A DNA stretch of 64,000 nt from Reyranella sp. (GCA_019750135.1 JAIEOV010000046.1:1-64000); one strand, 5' to 3'; counted from the first letter of the stretch, positions 35,280-44,985 are shown. Program-made: numbers and translations. Notes: generated by a model not told the origin, from the sequence alone.

Positions 35280-36923
35280 ATGAGCCACAGCGCAACCTCA
35301 CAAGCGGGGATCCTTGCCGAAGGCTTGGCGAAGTGCCCGCACGCGTTCGAACCATCCGGCTTTCCCGGTTTCGGCTATCTGCTTGGCCCGCCCGACGAGG
35401 CCACCGGACAGCGCAGCCGGCTCGGCGCAGATCCGGCAGAGGCGCACCGGCTGCTGCTCGCCCTCTCGAAAGTCCTGCCGCGCGGCGCGGGCTTCTGGAA
35501 AGCGCCGCTGACGGACGACAATCCCTCCATACCGTCGGGTTACACCTATCTGCTGCAGCTGGTCGCCCACGACGCCGTGCAGACAAGCGTTCCGTTCTGG
35601 GTCGCCGCAAAGCTCGGCCTCGCCAGCCGCAATCTGCGATCGGCGCCGTTCGTGCTGGATACGCTCTATGGCGGTGGCCCGACGGGGAGCGCCGTCGCCT
35701 ACCAGTCGGGCGACAGTTCCCTGCTGCTCCTCGGGCGCTACAAATCGCAGGTGACCGGAATCGCGGCCACGGCGGCCGAACGCCCGTTCCGCGATCTTGG
35801 CCGAATCAACCCCGTGGAAAGCGCCGACGGGCTGGTACCCGCGAATTTCGATCATCCGCACGTCACCTGCGTCGCTGACGACAGAAACGACGACAACATC
35901 ATCCTTGCCCAGCTCGTCGCCCTGTTCGCGAACGTTCATGACGCAATCGCAAAGAAATTGCGAAAGACGCAACCCGAAGCGTCGCCCGAGGCGGTGTTCG
36001 GATACGCGCAAGTCGCGATGCAACGCATCTACCACGCCATCATCGGACGGGATCTGCTACCGAAGCTCCTGCACCCCCAGGTGTGGGCGACCCTGGTCGA
36101 CCGTGCCGCGGACGACCCGCGCTGGCTGTGGCGGACAGGCCGGATGCCTCTGGAGTTCACCCACGGGGCGTTCCGGATCGGCCACGCCATGGTGCGCCGG
36201 GACTACAAGCTCAACGATCTGGGGATCGATCCGCTCTCGGTTGGCCAAACGATTACGATCGGCAGGAACGTGGGCGATAGCCGAGATCCGCTGCAACAGG
36301 CTTGGCTCGTGCGGTGGTCGCGATTCTTCAAGATGCAGGACGCCGACACGCCCAACCTGAGCCGGCGCATCAGCCCGACCATGTCGGCCCTGGACGTCGA
36401 GGGCGTGTTCAATGTCTCCGACGGCAAGCAGCCGGAGAATCTGGCTGTGCGCGACATGCTGAGCGCCGCCCTCGCCCGCACGTGGCGAGTCGATGCGTTG
36501 CTGGATCAGATCCTGGCGCAGAATCAGGATCCGATTCCCCCCGGCTGGATGTTTCGCGACGGCGGCCAACGCCGGGAGGTGATCCGCGGCTGGCTTACGG
36601 CCCAAGGCCTGTCGGACACCGACAGCGACACGCTTGCCGATGACCCGCCGTTGCCGTTCTTCGTGCTTCTCGAAGCGGCGCTCGACCCGGAAATCCTCGG
36701 CCGTCACCTCGGCCCGCTCGCATCGATCATCATCGGCGAGGTGATCTGGCGCAGCGTCATCCTGGAACGGCAGCGCATGGCGGCGACGGAATGCGTGGCA
36801 AGAGCCGCGTTCAAGGCGCCATTCTGGGATGAAATGGCGGCAATAGAGTCGATGCCCGGGCTGGTCGCCTTCGCCGCGCGCCACTGCGGGTTCGACGGCG
36901 CGGCGCCGATGCCGTTCGCCTGA
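35280..36923 (+). CDS. Animal-type haem peroxidase
   Basis: A 547-aa member of the myeloperoxidase/peroxinectin superfamily. The distal histidine lies in QLVAHDAVQTS, and the proximal histidine in the typical EFTHGAFRIGHAMVRRDY. LPKLLHPQVW and NVGDSRDPLQQAWLVRW flank the haem region. No signal peptide is evident, which is unusual for an enzyme often secreted. GGGGAGAG precedes the ATG. A small gene follows after 30 bp. The substrate is unknown. Confidence 0.88.
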   Translation: MSHSATSQAGILAEGLAKCPHAFEPSGFPGFGYLLGPPDEATGQRSRLGADPAEAHRLLLALSKVLPRGAGFWKAPLTDDNPSIPSGYTYLLQLVAHDAVQTSVPFWVAAKLGLASRNLRSAPFVLDTLYGGGPTGSAVAYQSGDSSLLLLGRYKSQVTGIAATAAERPFRDLGRINPVESADGLVPANFDHPHVTCVADDRNDDNIILAQLVALFANVHDAIAKKLRKTQPEASPEAVFGYAQVAMQRIYHAIIGRDLLPKLLHPQVWATLVDRAADDPRWLWRTGRMPLEFTHGAFRIGHAMVRRDYKLNDLGIDPLSVGQTITIGRNVGDSRDPLQQAWLVRWSRFFKMQDADTPNLSRRISPTMSALDVEGVFNVSDGKQPENLAVRDMLSAALARTWRVDALLDQILAQNQDPIPPGWMFRDGGQRREVIRGWLTAQGLSDTDSDTLADDPPLPFFVLLEAALDPEILGRHLGPLASIIIGEVIWRSVILERQRMAATECVARAAFKAPFWDEMAAIESMPGLVAFAARHCGFDGAAPMPFA

Positions 36924-36953
36924 TCTATCAACGACTTTTGAAAGGAGAGAAAC

Positions 36954-37499
36954 ATGGCATTGGTAAGTGACGCCGACACGCTGCAGTGGGGCCTTCTCGT
37001 AAAGAGCTGGGCGACTGGTCTCGATTACGTCAACACGCCACCCGCGAACCATCCGCCGCAGCAACCTCCCGCAGCGCCCCCGAAATGGGCTCTGCCGCCC
37101 TTGAAGCCCGTCAATTTCGACTCGACCATCAATGGCCACGCCGAACAGAAGACGATCCCCGGCGTGGTCCGCCTCTCGGTCGGCGAATTCACGGCGCTGC
37201 TCGAGGAAGCCAATATCTTCAGTGGCAGCTATCCACCGGGCACGACCGAGGTGATCGTCGTGCAAGGCAGCGCCAACACCATGGTCATCCGCTTGCCGCC
37301 GCAGCCTGTACTGAAGGCCTCGGAGGACAACCTGCTGGCCGGCGGCGCTTATCCTGTCTTCAGTTTCTACGAGCCCTTGTACAAGCAGCCGGGGGTCCCG
37401 GCGCCCCACGCCCAGCCGCCCACACTGCCCAATCGCCAAGGCATCATGGAGTTGCATGCCAATCGCATCGGCGACTACACGATGGGGCTCTGCGCCTGA
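36954..37499 (+). CDS. Unknown protein downstream of haem peroxidase
   Basis: A 181-aa protein not recognised as a family. It has a proline-rich patch (residues about 27-45, NHPPQQPPAAPPKWALPPLK), then a mixed region with VVRLSVGEFTALLEEANIF and TTEVIVVQGSANTMVIRLPP, and a second proline-rich stretch. There is no signal peptide or membrane helix. A strong AAAGGAGAG site precedes the ATG. Position and spacing suggest co-expression with the peroxidase, perhaps as an accessory protein. Confidence 0.75.
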   Translation: MALVSDADTLQWGLLVKSWATGLDYVNTPPANHPPQQPPAAPPKWALPPLKPVNFDSTINGHAEQKTIPGVVRLSVGEFTALLEEANIFSGSYPPGTTEVIVVQGSANTMVIRLPPQPVLKASEDNLLAGGAYPVFSFYEPLYKQPGVPAPHAQPPTLPNRQGIMELHANRIGDYTMGLCA

Positions 37500-37509
37500 G
37501 CTGTTCGCA

Positions 37510-39657
37510 TCACCAGCCGTGATGCGTCATGCCACCATCGGGGATGCCGGCGGCGACAATGCCGTCATGCAGCCGCCGCCACACCTCGGGGTCCGAGATC
37601 GGATAAATGTGCAGCAGCCATCGGCCGATCATCGCATCGGTCGGTGGCGACGAGCCGAACCAGTTCGCGCGCGTCAGCTCGAGGAAGCGTCTCGCCTCCT
37701 CCCGCGCTTCCTCTTTGCGTCCCAGATTGCACAAGGCCGCCGCCCGCCAGGCGAACAGGTTGCTGAGCGCCTGGGTCCGCCAGGGATAGGGCTCGGGCGT
37801 GAGCGCGTGCGCGTGAGCCGAGGCGACGAGCAGCCCTTCATCGTCGCCGCAGAGGTAGCGCGTGGTTGCCAGATAGGTCCACTGCGCGAGGTTGGGTGCG
37901 AGCGTGAGCTCCATGGCCTGCGCCGACAGGCTCTGCGCGCGGGAACGGTTGCCGACGAAGGAATGGAACATGCCGGCCGCGCTCAGCGTCCACGCGTCGT
38001 AGGGATTGAGTTCGCACGCGATCTCCATGTGCGTCTCGGCCTGCGCGTAGCGCTTGTTCATCGCGAGCGCCCATCCCAGGCTGAGTTCCGCCCGCGAATC
38101 GCGCGGGTCGAGCCGCACCGCCTGCTGCGCCAATCCCAGCGTACGCTCCTCCTTGTGCGCCGCGCGGAACATGCCCGGATGGGCGATGTGGAACGTGTTG
38201 TTCATCTGCACCAGGCTGCTGTAGAGCGGCGAGAATGTCGGCGCCTGGTCGATCGCCTTCGCCAGCATTTGCGCGGCACCGTTCCAGTTCTCCGGCGTGA
38301 AGCGCAAGATCAGCAGTTGGGCACGAAGCCAGACGTCGTGGGCCTCGAGCGTCGCCTCCGGCACCGCCGCCAACCTCGTCAGGCGCTCGGTGGACAGCTC
38401 GACGCTGAGGGTCGACGCCAGCCGACGCACGACGCGCTGCTGGGTCACCGCCCAACTGTCGAGACTGACCTCGAACCGTTCGCTCCAGACGACCACGCCG
38501 CTGGTCTGGTCCTGCAGCACCATGACCGCGCTGATCGCCGACCCGGCCTGATAGGTCGTGGTGGAGAGCCGGTAGCACATCGAGACCGGCGCGCCGGCAG
38601 GAGCGTTGGCGGTTCCGGCCACGCTGTCGGTCACGTACCATTCGCGAAACCGCACCAGGCAGGCGATCAGCTCGAAGCGGAAGCCCTCGACCAGGTGCAC
38701 GCGATCCGGCGCCACGCCATGGATGTCGAACGGTGCGATGACGAGCACCGGCTTGGCCGGCGCCGCAGCGGGCGGCGGGGTCGGCGCCGGCGACCGACGC
38801 TGTTCGATCAGGATCTGCGCAACCTCGTCGCGCAGCGACTGCTGGGACGTCTCGCGCGACGCCACGCCGTCGAACTTGCCCTGCTTGATCTCGGCGATGA
38901 GTTCCAGGGTCGGCGCGGAAGGCTCCATGTCGTACTCGTCGCCGAGCAGCCGATAAAGCTCGTCATAGGCATGCAGGGCGGCGCCGATCTCGCCATCCTC
39001 CGCAGCACAGCGCATGACCACGCGGCACGCTTCCTCGTGGGTCGGATCGAGCAGGACGGCGGCCTCGGCGAGGCGCCGCCGCTGGCGGCGCGGCAGGACG
39101 AGGTCGCGATAGCCGCGCTCGAGGTCGCGCAATATGCGATCGTGCAAGGTCTGCCGCCGTGCCGAAAGCCAGCCGTGAAAAGCGGGATCGAGGTCCTCGA
39201 AGCCCGCCAGCAGCGCTTCGGCGACCTGGCTCTGCCGCAGCAGCGGCTCGGCGACCTCACCTGCGGCGAGGGCATGCAGCATCGTCTCCACGTCGACCGT
39301 GAACGATCCACGCTCCAATCCGATCGTGCTGCGTCCGGTCACCAGGGCGTTGCACCCCGCCGCAAGCATCACCTCGCGCGTCTCGTGCACGGCCTGGCGC
39401 AGGGTGGCCCGCGCGTTCGCCTCGGGCGACTCGCTCCAGAACAAGCCGGCGAGCCGCTCGCGTTGCTCTTCGCCCCGCTCCGTCAACGCCAAGTAGGCGA
39501 GCATCGCGCAGGCCTTTCGGTTGCGCAGGGGAATTTCCCGGCCACCGAAGGTAAAGGCCGCGCCCCCGATCAGCGAGATGACGAGGCCGGGCACCACCGC
39601 GCCCTCGCGGCCGCTCCCGCCGAATCCTGCGCTGGCTGCGCTCAGGGCGGCGTTCAT
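37510..39657 (-). CDS. BTAD/SARP-type regulator with TPR region
   Basis: A 715-aa regulator. The N-terminal winged-helix DNA-binding part (GGREIPLRNRKACAMLAYLA) is followed by a bacterial transcriptional activator domain (AEAAVLLDPTHEEACRVVMR, ALHAYDELYRLLGDEYDMEP). A middle region resembles the TolB-like cassette seen in such proteins (PVLVIAPFDIHG, VEGFRFELIACLVRF), and C-terminal TPRs run from about residue 440. ATG at 39657 was chosen because the DNA-binding domain follows; the frame is open upstream. It is convergent with the peroxidase operon. Targets are unknown. Confidence 0.8.
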   Translation of the reverse strand: MNAALSAASAGFGGSGREGAVVPGLVISLIGGAAFTFGGREIPLRNRKACAMLAYLALTERGEEQRERLAGLFWSESPEANARATLRQAVHETREVMLAAGCNALVTGRSTIGLERGSFTVDVETMLHALAAGEVAEPLLRQSQVAEALLAGFEDLDPAFHGWLSARRQTLHDRILRDLERGYRDLVLPRRQRRRLAEAAVLLDPTHEEACRVVMRCAAEDGEIGAALHAYDELYRLLGDEYDMEPSAPTLELIAEIKQGKFDGVASRETSQQSLRDEVAQILIEQRRSPAPTPPPAAAPAKPVLVIAPFDIHGVAPDRVHLVEGFRFELIACLVRFREWYVTDSVAGTANAPAGAPVSMCYRLSTTTYQAGSAISAVMVLQDQTSGVVVWSERFEVSLDSWAVTQQRVVRRLASTLSVELSTERLTRLAAVPEATLEAHDVWLRAQLLILRFTPENWNGAAQMLAKAIDQAPTFSPLYSSLVQMNNTFHIAHPGMFRAAHKEERTLGLAQQAVRLDPRDSRAELSLGWALAMNKRYAQAETHMEIACELNPYDAWTLSAAGMFHSFVGNRSRAQSLSAQAMELTLAPNLAQWTYLATTRYLCGDDEGLLVASAHAHALTPEPYPWRTQALSNLFAWRAAALCNLGRKEEAREEARRFLELTRANWFGSSPPTDAMIGRWLLHIYPISDPEVWRRLHDGIVAAGIPDGGMTHHGW

Positions 39658-39938
39658 GGCTACCTGGCGACGGTACGGAATAGGCGGTCGAGCTCGCTCA
39701 TGGATGCTTCGCCCCCAGACTGCCTGCTGCGTCGGCCGCCAGCGCACGCATCGTGCGGGCGGCGAAGCCACAGCATAAGCCGAAGCCGTCATTATTGCAC
39801 GACGCTGCGACGAGCACTGTCCCGTCAGCCAACTGCGACGATGCGTTGGTTCTCCGCGCAAGTGCCTGATTATTGCAGTCCGCGATGCATCGGAATTGCC
39901 CTAACGCTAGCCTCACGCTGAGTCTGCATCATTGTCCC

Positions 39939-40400
39939 ATGGTTCGGTCAAACCGGTCCCTTCCGCCGCTGGGGTTTGTCGTCGCCTTGCACGGCACGCT
40001 CATCGACCGGTCGGGCGTGGCGCGCCGGGAGTGGTTGATCGCGTCGAGATGGGGTGACGGCGGCACCTATCTATCGGTCGCCCGCACCCTCGTCCCCGGC
40101 GATCCGGCGACGACGGCGCCGCCGCTCCTGACACCGCGTTGGTCCGCCCTGGCGCTGCTCGACCCGACACCCGATCCGTCCGGCTCGCCCTGTTTCATCT
40201 TCGCCGAACGGTGCCCCGCCGGCCTTCTCCTCGCCGGCCGGTTCGCCCCTTCCCTCGGCAGTGTCCGCGTGGACGGCGACTCCGCATCCCTACGGCTGCA
40301 GGGCAACGTTCACTGCCTGCCTCGCACGGCAAAACGGGACTTCCAGTTTGAAGGCGTATGGGCCCCCTGGGTCGGAGAGTTCATAGAAATCCGCTCTTGA
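39939..40400 (+). CDS. Hypothetical protein
   Basis: A 153-aa open frame of unrecognised family between two minus-strand genes. The text is plausible as protein (PLGFVVALHGTLIDRSGVAR, RREWLIASRWGDGGTYLSVA) with beta-rich segments and no signal peptide. No clear ribosome binding site was found before the ATG. Codon use is similar to the neighbours. It may be real or a fortuitous GC-rich frame. Confidence 0.4.
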   Translation: MVRSNRSLPPLGFVVALHGTLIDRSGVARREWLIASRWGDGGTYLSVARTLVPGDPATTAPPLLTPRWSALALLDPTPDPSGSPCFIFAERCPAGLLLAGRFAPSLGSVRVDGDSASLRLQGNVHCLPRTAKRDFQFEGVWAPWVGEFIEIRS

Positions 40401-40446
40401 GGGCGCGCACGATCATCGTCCGCCACGCGCCCCCGCCGACGAGCGA

Positions 40447-41958
40447 CTATACCGCGCGGATGTAGCCGTAGCGCAGGTTCGACCGTTCCATGGACGCCAG
40501 CGCGTAGTCCTTCTTGAGTGCTGCGAAGCGGTCTTCCGAGTAGGCCGGCATCGTGGTGTTGGACGCGGCCTTGAGCTTGATGCCGTACATCGCCAGCGCG
40601 TTGTTGGCGAAGATCATCTGCTTGGTCATGCTGTTGGCCTCGCCGAGCGTGGCGAAGCCGTACTTCTTGCGCATGTCCTCGGGAATCTCGAGGCGGCGCA
40701 TCGCATCGATCTGCCATTGCGGCGAGCCGTACCACACCGAATCGGTGCCCCACAGGACGTGATCGGCGCCCATGCCCTTGACCAGGGTGCCGACCATGGC
40801 GGCGCAGAACTTGGGATGCGACACCGCCGAGTTGGCGAAGGCCGTGCCGAGCTCGGCATAGACGTTGTTGACGCCGAACTTCTGTGGAATGTCGGCAAGG
40901 TCGCTCACCCAGCGGATGCGGCCGGTCTGCTCGAACTCCGTCCACGCCTGGTCGGGCAGCTCGAAGGCCGGGCGCAGGCAGGCGTGGTACATCACGAACT
41001 TCATCTGCGGCCAGTCCTTGGCCGCCTTGCCGATGTCGGCCGCCGTCGCATATTCCCACACGCCGGCGAACGCCTTCTCGTAGTCTGGCGGCAGCAGGCC
41101 CTTGTGGATGCAGATCGTGGTGATGCCCGCCTTCACCGCCTTGTCGTAGAACGGATACATCAGCTTCTCGTCGTCGAGCCGCCACGGGAACTTCGACGGA
41201 TTGAGGGGATCGCCGATCGTGTAGCCTTTCCACGATTCGGGCTTGTGCGCCGTGATCGCCTTGTCGACCTCGTCCATCCAGCCCTGCTGGCCGGGCGTGA
41301 TCAGGGCATGCGACAAGAGCCGACGCGAGCCCGCGAAGCCGTTGATCAGCGCCCGCGCCTGCGCCATCTGCTCGTTGGACAGGAACCACCAGGTTGGATC
41401 GTCGAACGGCGCACCGCTCAGCAGGGCGAGGCTGGTGTCGCTGTCGTAGAAGACCTCCTTCACGTAGTTCTGGAACTTGTAGCGCGCCAGCGAGGAAACG
41501 CCCTCCGCCTTGAGCTTCGGGTTCCAGTTCTCGCTCGCGAACGCGGCCAGGTCCAAGAGCTCCTTGTGGTCGAAGTCGTCGCGCACGAAATGGGTCTGCA
41601 CGTCGAAGATGAATTGCCCGGCGAGGCCGTGCTGGCGTGCCTGCGCCAGCTCGGGCTCCTGCGCCTCGGCCGGGGTCACCTGGAAGACGTTGCCGCCGTA
41701 GATCTCGTTCATGGCGACGAAGGCTGCGGCCATGCCGCAACTCGTGCGCATGAACTGGCGGCGGCTTAGGCCCAGCCGGCCGGCATTGGCGTCGGCCAGC
41801 TCGACGATGCGCTGTTCGACTTTCTTCTGCGTGGCGCTTTGCCTGGGCGGCAGATACTCGCCGTTGGACACGATCTGCGTCGGGATCGGCGTTGCCGCCG
41901 AAGCTTCCTCGGCGCCTGCGACGAGGCGTTGTTCGCGTTCACTGAGCCAGATACCCAT
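40447..41958 (-). CDS. Tat-exported amidohydrolase-2 family protein
   Basis: A 503-aa metal-dependent hydrolase of the amidohydrolase_2 (TIM-barrel) type: FDVQTHFVRDDF at the start of the barrel, TTICIHKGLL, and a late aspartate in HVLWGTDSVWYGSPQW. A twin-arginine signal (LSRRQFMRTS, arginines 66-67) lies unusually far from the annotated N-terminus, so either a conserved 60-residue prefix exists or the true start is internal. The substrate is unknown. It stands alone on the minus strand. Confidence 0.85.
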   Translation of the reverse strand: MGIWLSEREQRLVAGAEEASAATPIPTQIVSNGEYLPPRQSATQKKVEQRIVELADANAGRLGLSRRQFMRTSCGMAAAFVAMNEIYGGNVFQVTPAEAQEPELAQARQHGLAGQFIFDVQTHFVRDDFDHKELLDLAAFASENWNPKLKAEGVSSLARYKFQNYVKEVFYDSDTSLALLSGAPFDDPTWWFLSNEQMAQARALINGFAGSRRLLSHALITPGQQGWMDEVDKAITAHKPESWKGYTIGDPLNPSKFPWRLDDEKLMYPFYDKAVKAGITTICIHKGLLPPDYEKAFAGVWEYATAADIGKAAKDWPQMKFVMYHACLRPAFELPDQAWTEFEQTGRIRWVSDLADIPQKFGVNNVYAELGTAFANSAVSHPKFCAAMVGTLVKGMGADHVLWGTDSVWYGSPQWQIDAMRRLEIPEDMRKKYGFATLGEANSMTKQMIFANNALAMYGIKLKAASNTTMPAYSEDRFAALKKDYALASMERSNLRYGYIRAV

Positions 41959-42099
41959 CGGTTTCCTCCGTCTTGTTAGGACAACGTGAAGAAGCGATCG
42001 GCGCGCGCCGCGCAGGCAGCGCGGTCGGTCAGGGTAGCGAGTCTAGGATTGCCCGGCCGAAGCCGTCCAGTGCGGCCCCCGCATATCTCCCGCGCTGGA

Positions 42100-42570
42100 C
42101 TAGAGCCAGCGCCGGACGCGCTTTCGGTAGTCGCGATAAGCTTGGTCGAACTTGCGCTCGAGATAGGCCTCCTCGCGGGCGACGACGCCGTAGCGGATGA
42201 CCAGCGCGAAGGGCACCAGCATCGCCAGCAGCCAGGGCGAGTCGAAGGCGATGGCAAGTCCGACCAGGCCGCCGAACATGCCGAGATAGATGGGATTGCG
42301 CGTGAACCGGTAGGGCCCGCTCTCGACCATGGCGGTGGTCGGCCGGTTGGTCGGTACGTTGGTGCCGGCCCGGGTCATGGTGTCCATGGCCCAGATGGCG
42401 AGCGCCAGCGCCAGCACGAACACCACGGCGCCCAGCAGGCCGTTGGGCCAGTCTTCCGGCAGGACCGGCACGGGCTCCAGCCAGTCGAGGGCAAGTCCGG
42501 CGATCACGGCAACCGCCCAGGCGAAGGGCGGCCGGATAAGCACTTGGGCGGTCTCGCTATTTTCGCTCAT
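42100..42570 (-). CDS. Isoprenylcysteine carboxyl methyltransferase-like membrane protein
   Basis: A 156-aa membrane protein with about four hydrophobic segments and the ICMT/PEMT signature ESGPYRFTRNPIYLGMFGGL, plus a C-terminal EEAYLERKFDQAYRDYRKRV. Bacterial members methylate diverse substrates. ATG at 42570 follows GGAG; the frame is open upstream, but the preceding text lacks family similarity. Divergent from the PRC-barrel gene. Confidence 0.87.
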   Translation of the reverse strand: MSENSETAQVLIRPPFAWAVAVIAGLALDWLEPVPVLPEDWPNGLLGAVVFVLALALAIWAMDTMTRAGTNVPTNRPTTAMVESGPYRFTRNPIYLGMFGGLVGLAIAFDSPWLLAMLVPFALVIRYGVVAREEAYLERKFDQAYRDYRKRVRRWL

Positions 42571-42637
42571 TTCCACGGCAACTCCTTCTCGCGAAGGCGC
42601 GTTGAATTTTAGTCTGCCTCTACCACGGAGATGACAC

Positions 42638-43117
42638 ATGCTGAAATCCGTCGTTCTCGCAGCTTTTCTCACTTGCGGCGCGATCAGTGCGTACGCCCAG
42701 ACCCAGACCACACCGGCGCCGGCCGCCGCTCCGGCCGAACGCACGGTTTCGACCGGCGACTTCAACGCCAGGGGCGACATGGCGGCAAGCGCCCTGATTG
42801 GCACCAAGGTGCGCAATGCGAACAAGGACTCGATCGGCAAGATCGACGAGATCTACCTCGACAAAGATGCCAAGGTCACCGACGTGGTGATCTCGGTCGG
42901 CGGCTTTCTTGGGGTCGGCTCCAAGGACGTCGCGGTGAAGTGGAGCGACATCACGATGACCCAGGAGGACAACTCGCTGGTGCTGACCACGTCGCTCACC
43001 AAGGATGCCTTGATGGCCCTCCCCGACTACACCAAGACCGACCGCCGCAAGCCGGCGCCGCCGGAAACCGCCGCCGCGCCGCCGGCCCGACCCACGCTTC
43101 CGACACAGAGCCGCTAA
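42638..43117 (+). CDS. Periplasmic PRC-barrel domain protein
   Basis: A 159-aa protein with a signal peptide (VVLAAFLTCGAISAYAQ), a proline/alanine linker and a PRC-barrel domain (LIGTKVRNANKDSIGKIDEI, VGGFLGVGSKDVAVKW). The C-terminal tail is proline rich. Secreted PRC-barrel proteins of this kind are common in alphaproteobacteria and lack a firm function. GGAG precedes the ATG, and a rho-independent terminator follows. Confidence 0.87.
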   Translation: MLKSVVLAAFLTCGAISAYAQTQTTPAPAAAPAERTVSTGDFNARGDMAASALIGTKVRNANKDSIGKIDEIYLDKDAKVTDVVISVGGFLGVGSKDVAVKWSDITMTQEDNSLVLTTSLTKDALMALPDYTKTDRRKPAPPETAAAPPARPTLPTQSR

Positions 43118-43135
43118 GTCGATAGACAAAGACAG

Positions 43136-43162
43136 GGCGCCCCCGCGAGGGGGCGCCTTTTT
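43136..43162 (+). terminator. Rho-independent terminator
   Basis: A 9-bp perfect stem GGCGCCCCC/GGGGGCGCC with a GCGA tetraloop is followed by TTTTT. It lies 18 bp after the PRC-barrel stop, and is the clearest intrinsic terminator in the window. Confidence 0.92.
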
Positions 43163-43169
43163 CGTTGAG

Positions 43170-43499
43170 TTAGCGGTGCGGGTTAGCGGGCGCACGGTCC
43201 CATTGGTTCGGGCGGCCGTCGCCGTCGCGATCCGTGTCGTAGCGGTTCGGAATACCGTCATGATCCTGGTCGCCGCCGCCACGACGGCGGTTGTTGTTGT
43301 AATTGTCGTAGGCGTTAGGGATGCCGTCGCGGTCGCGATCGCCCCACGCACCGCCGCGCGGCGGCTGCTGCGCCTGCTGCGGATAGGGCTGCGGCGGATT
43401 GATTTGGATGGTCTGAGCATTCGCCGCGGGCACCACCAGCGGCAGGACGGTGAGGGTTGCGGTTGCAGCGATTACAGAAAGTTTGATCCATCGTGACAT
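43170..43499 (-). CDS. Secreted thrombospondin-3-like Ca-binding repeat protein
   Basis: A 109-aa protein with a signal peptide (VIAATATLTVLPLVVPAANA) and then calcium-loop repeats of the type DRDRDGIPNAYD, DQDHDGIPNRYD and DRDGDGRPNQWD, separated by an Asn/Arg/Gly-rich spacer. This resembles thrombospondin type 3 repeats in bacterial envelope proteins. The role is unknown. It shares the short region 43500-43593 with the divergent amidase. Confidence 0.8.
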   Translation of the reverse strand: MSRWIKLSVIAATATLTVLPLVVPAANAQTIQINPPQPYPQQAQQPPRGGAWGDRDRDGIPNAYDNYNNNRRRGGGDQDHDGIPNRYDTDRDGDGRPNQWDRAPANPHR

Positions 43500-43593
43500 G
43501 GGAAAATCTCCGTACGGTGTTGGTGCCAGCCAACGATTTTGCATGGGCGACGTTCCGTGCCGCACGGCTGGCGATTGGTGCTAGGCTGCCCGC

Positions 43594-44982
43594 ATGACCA
43601 CCTACGCCGACTACAAGCCCCTCACCTTCCACGATGCGACCCGCCGTTTCACCGACGGCAATGACAGCCCGCGCGCCTATCTCGAGCGTTGCCTCGAGAC
43701 CATCGCCGCGCGCGAGCCCACGGTGAAAGCCCTCACCGCGATCAACGAGAGCGGCGCGCGCACCGCCGCCGACGCCAGCACCGAGCGCTGGAAGGCCGGC
43801 AAGCCTCTCTCGCCGATCGACGGCATGCCCGTCGCCATCAAGGACCTGCTCGAGACCAGGGACATGCCAACCGAGATGGGCTGCGTTGCGATGAAGGGGA
43901 ACTTCCCCAAGCGCGACAATGCCGGCGTGTGGGCGCTGCGCCAGGCGGGCGCGGTGATCCTCGCCAAGACGGTGACGGCGGAACTGGGCGGCTCGCATCC
44001 CGGCCCGACCACCAATCCGTTCGATGCCAGGCGCACGCCCGGCGGCTCGTCGTCGGACTCGGCGGCGGCTGTCGGCGCCAACATGGTGCCGGTGGCGATC
44101 GGCACCCAGGTCGGCGGCTCGATCATTCGGCCGGCCGCTTATTGCGGGAACTTCGCGCTGAAGCCGACGCAGGGCGGCATCAATCGCGGCGAGCGGCTGG
44201 CCACCAGCCAGAGCACCCATGGTCCGCACGCCGGCTGCCTGGAAGACATGTGGCAGACGGCGATCGAGCAGGCCAAGCGCTGCGGCGGCGACCGCGGCTC
44301 GCTCGGCCTGATCGGCCCCGACACGCTGCCCGCCGCCATAAAGCCCAACCGTCTGATCGTGCTCGAGACCGAAGGCTGGCCCGAGGTCGACGCCGCCACC
44401 AGGGAAGCCTTCACCAAGCTGCTCGGCCAGTTGACGGCGGCCGGCGTCACGCTGATCCGCCGCACCGACCATCCCTTCGTCGAGGCGCTGGAAAAGGCGA
44501 TCGCCAACGGTCGCGCCGTGTGCGGCGCCGTCACCGCCTGGGAGAACCGCTGGTACCAGCGCGGCATGCTCGACGCCGCGCCCGACGGCCTCAGCGAGCG
44601 CGCGAAGTCGACTCTGCTGAAGGCCGAGGCGATGACGCCCGACGACTATCGCAGCGGGCTGCTCGCCCGCCAGCAGGCTCAAGTCGCTCATGCCGCCGTG
44701 GCCCAATTCGCCGACGCCGCGATCACGCTCAGCTGCCCCGGCCCGGCGCCGATCTGGGCGGGCGACGAGCCCGGCAAGCCGCTGGCGCCGCGGCCGACCG
44801 GCGACTTCGTGTTCAACGCGCCCTCCTCCATGCTGTTCGCGCCGGTCGTCACCGTGCCGCTGATGAGCGTCGGCGGCCTGCCGGTCGGCGTGCAGCTGAT
44901 GGGCCAGCAGCATGAAGACGCGCGCATGACCGGCCTCGCACGCTGGTTCGGCGAGAACCTGAAGCGGATCGCCGTGGCCTGA
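43594..44982 (+). CDS. Amidase signature family enzyme
   Basis: A 462-aa amidase with the complete Ser-cisSer-Lys triad: lysine in VAIKDLLETRD, cis-serine in PGGSSSDSAAAVGA and nucleophile in GTQVGGSIIRPAA. The C-terminal LPVGVQLMGQQ is typical. It hydrolyses an unidentified amide. It is first in a three-hydrolase run, with the next start 3 nt after its stop. Confidence 0.92.
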   Translation: MTTYADYKPLTFHDATRRFTDGNDSPRAYLERCLETIAAREPTVKALTAINESGARTAADASTERWKAGKPLSPIDGMPVAIKDLLETRDMPTEMGCVAMKGNFPKRDNAGVWALRQAGAVILAKTVTAELGGSHPGPTTNPFDARRTPGGSSSDSAAAVGANMVPVAIGTQVGGSIIRPAAYCGNFALKPTQGGINRGERLATSQSTHGPHAGCLEDMWQTAIEQAKRCGGDRGSLGLIGPDTLPAAIKPNRLIVLETEGWPEVDAATREAFTKLLGQLTAAGVTLIRRTDHPFVEALEKAIANGRAVCGAVTAWENRWYQRGMLDAAPDGLSERAKSTLLKAEAMTPDDYRSGLLARQQAQVAHAAVAQFADAAITLSCPGPAPIWAGDEPGKPLAPRPTGDFVFNAPSSMLFAPVVTVPLMSVGGLPVGVQLMGQQHEDARMTGLARWFGENLKRIAVA

Positions 44983-44985
44983 TCC

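Noticed and set aside
37456..39921. An 821-codon plus-strand frame opposite the BTAD regulator
   Set aside because: No recognisable domain; the regulator on the minus strand has a DNA-binding domain and TPRs.
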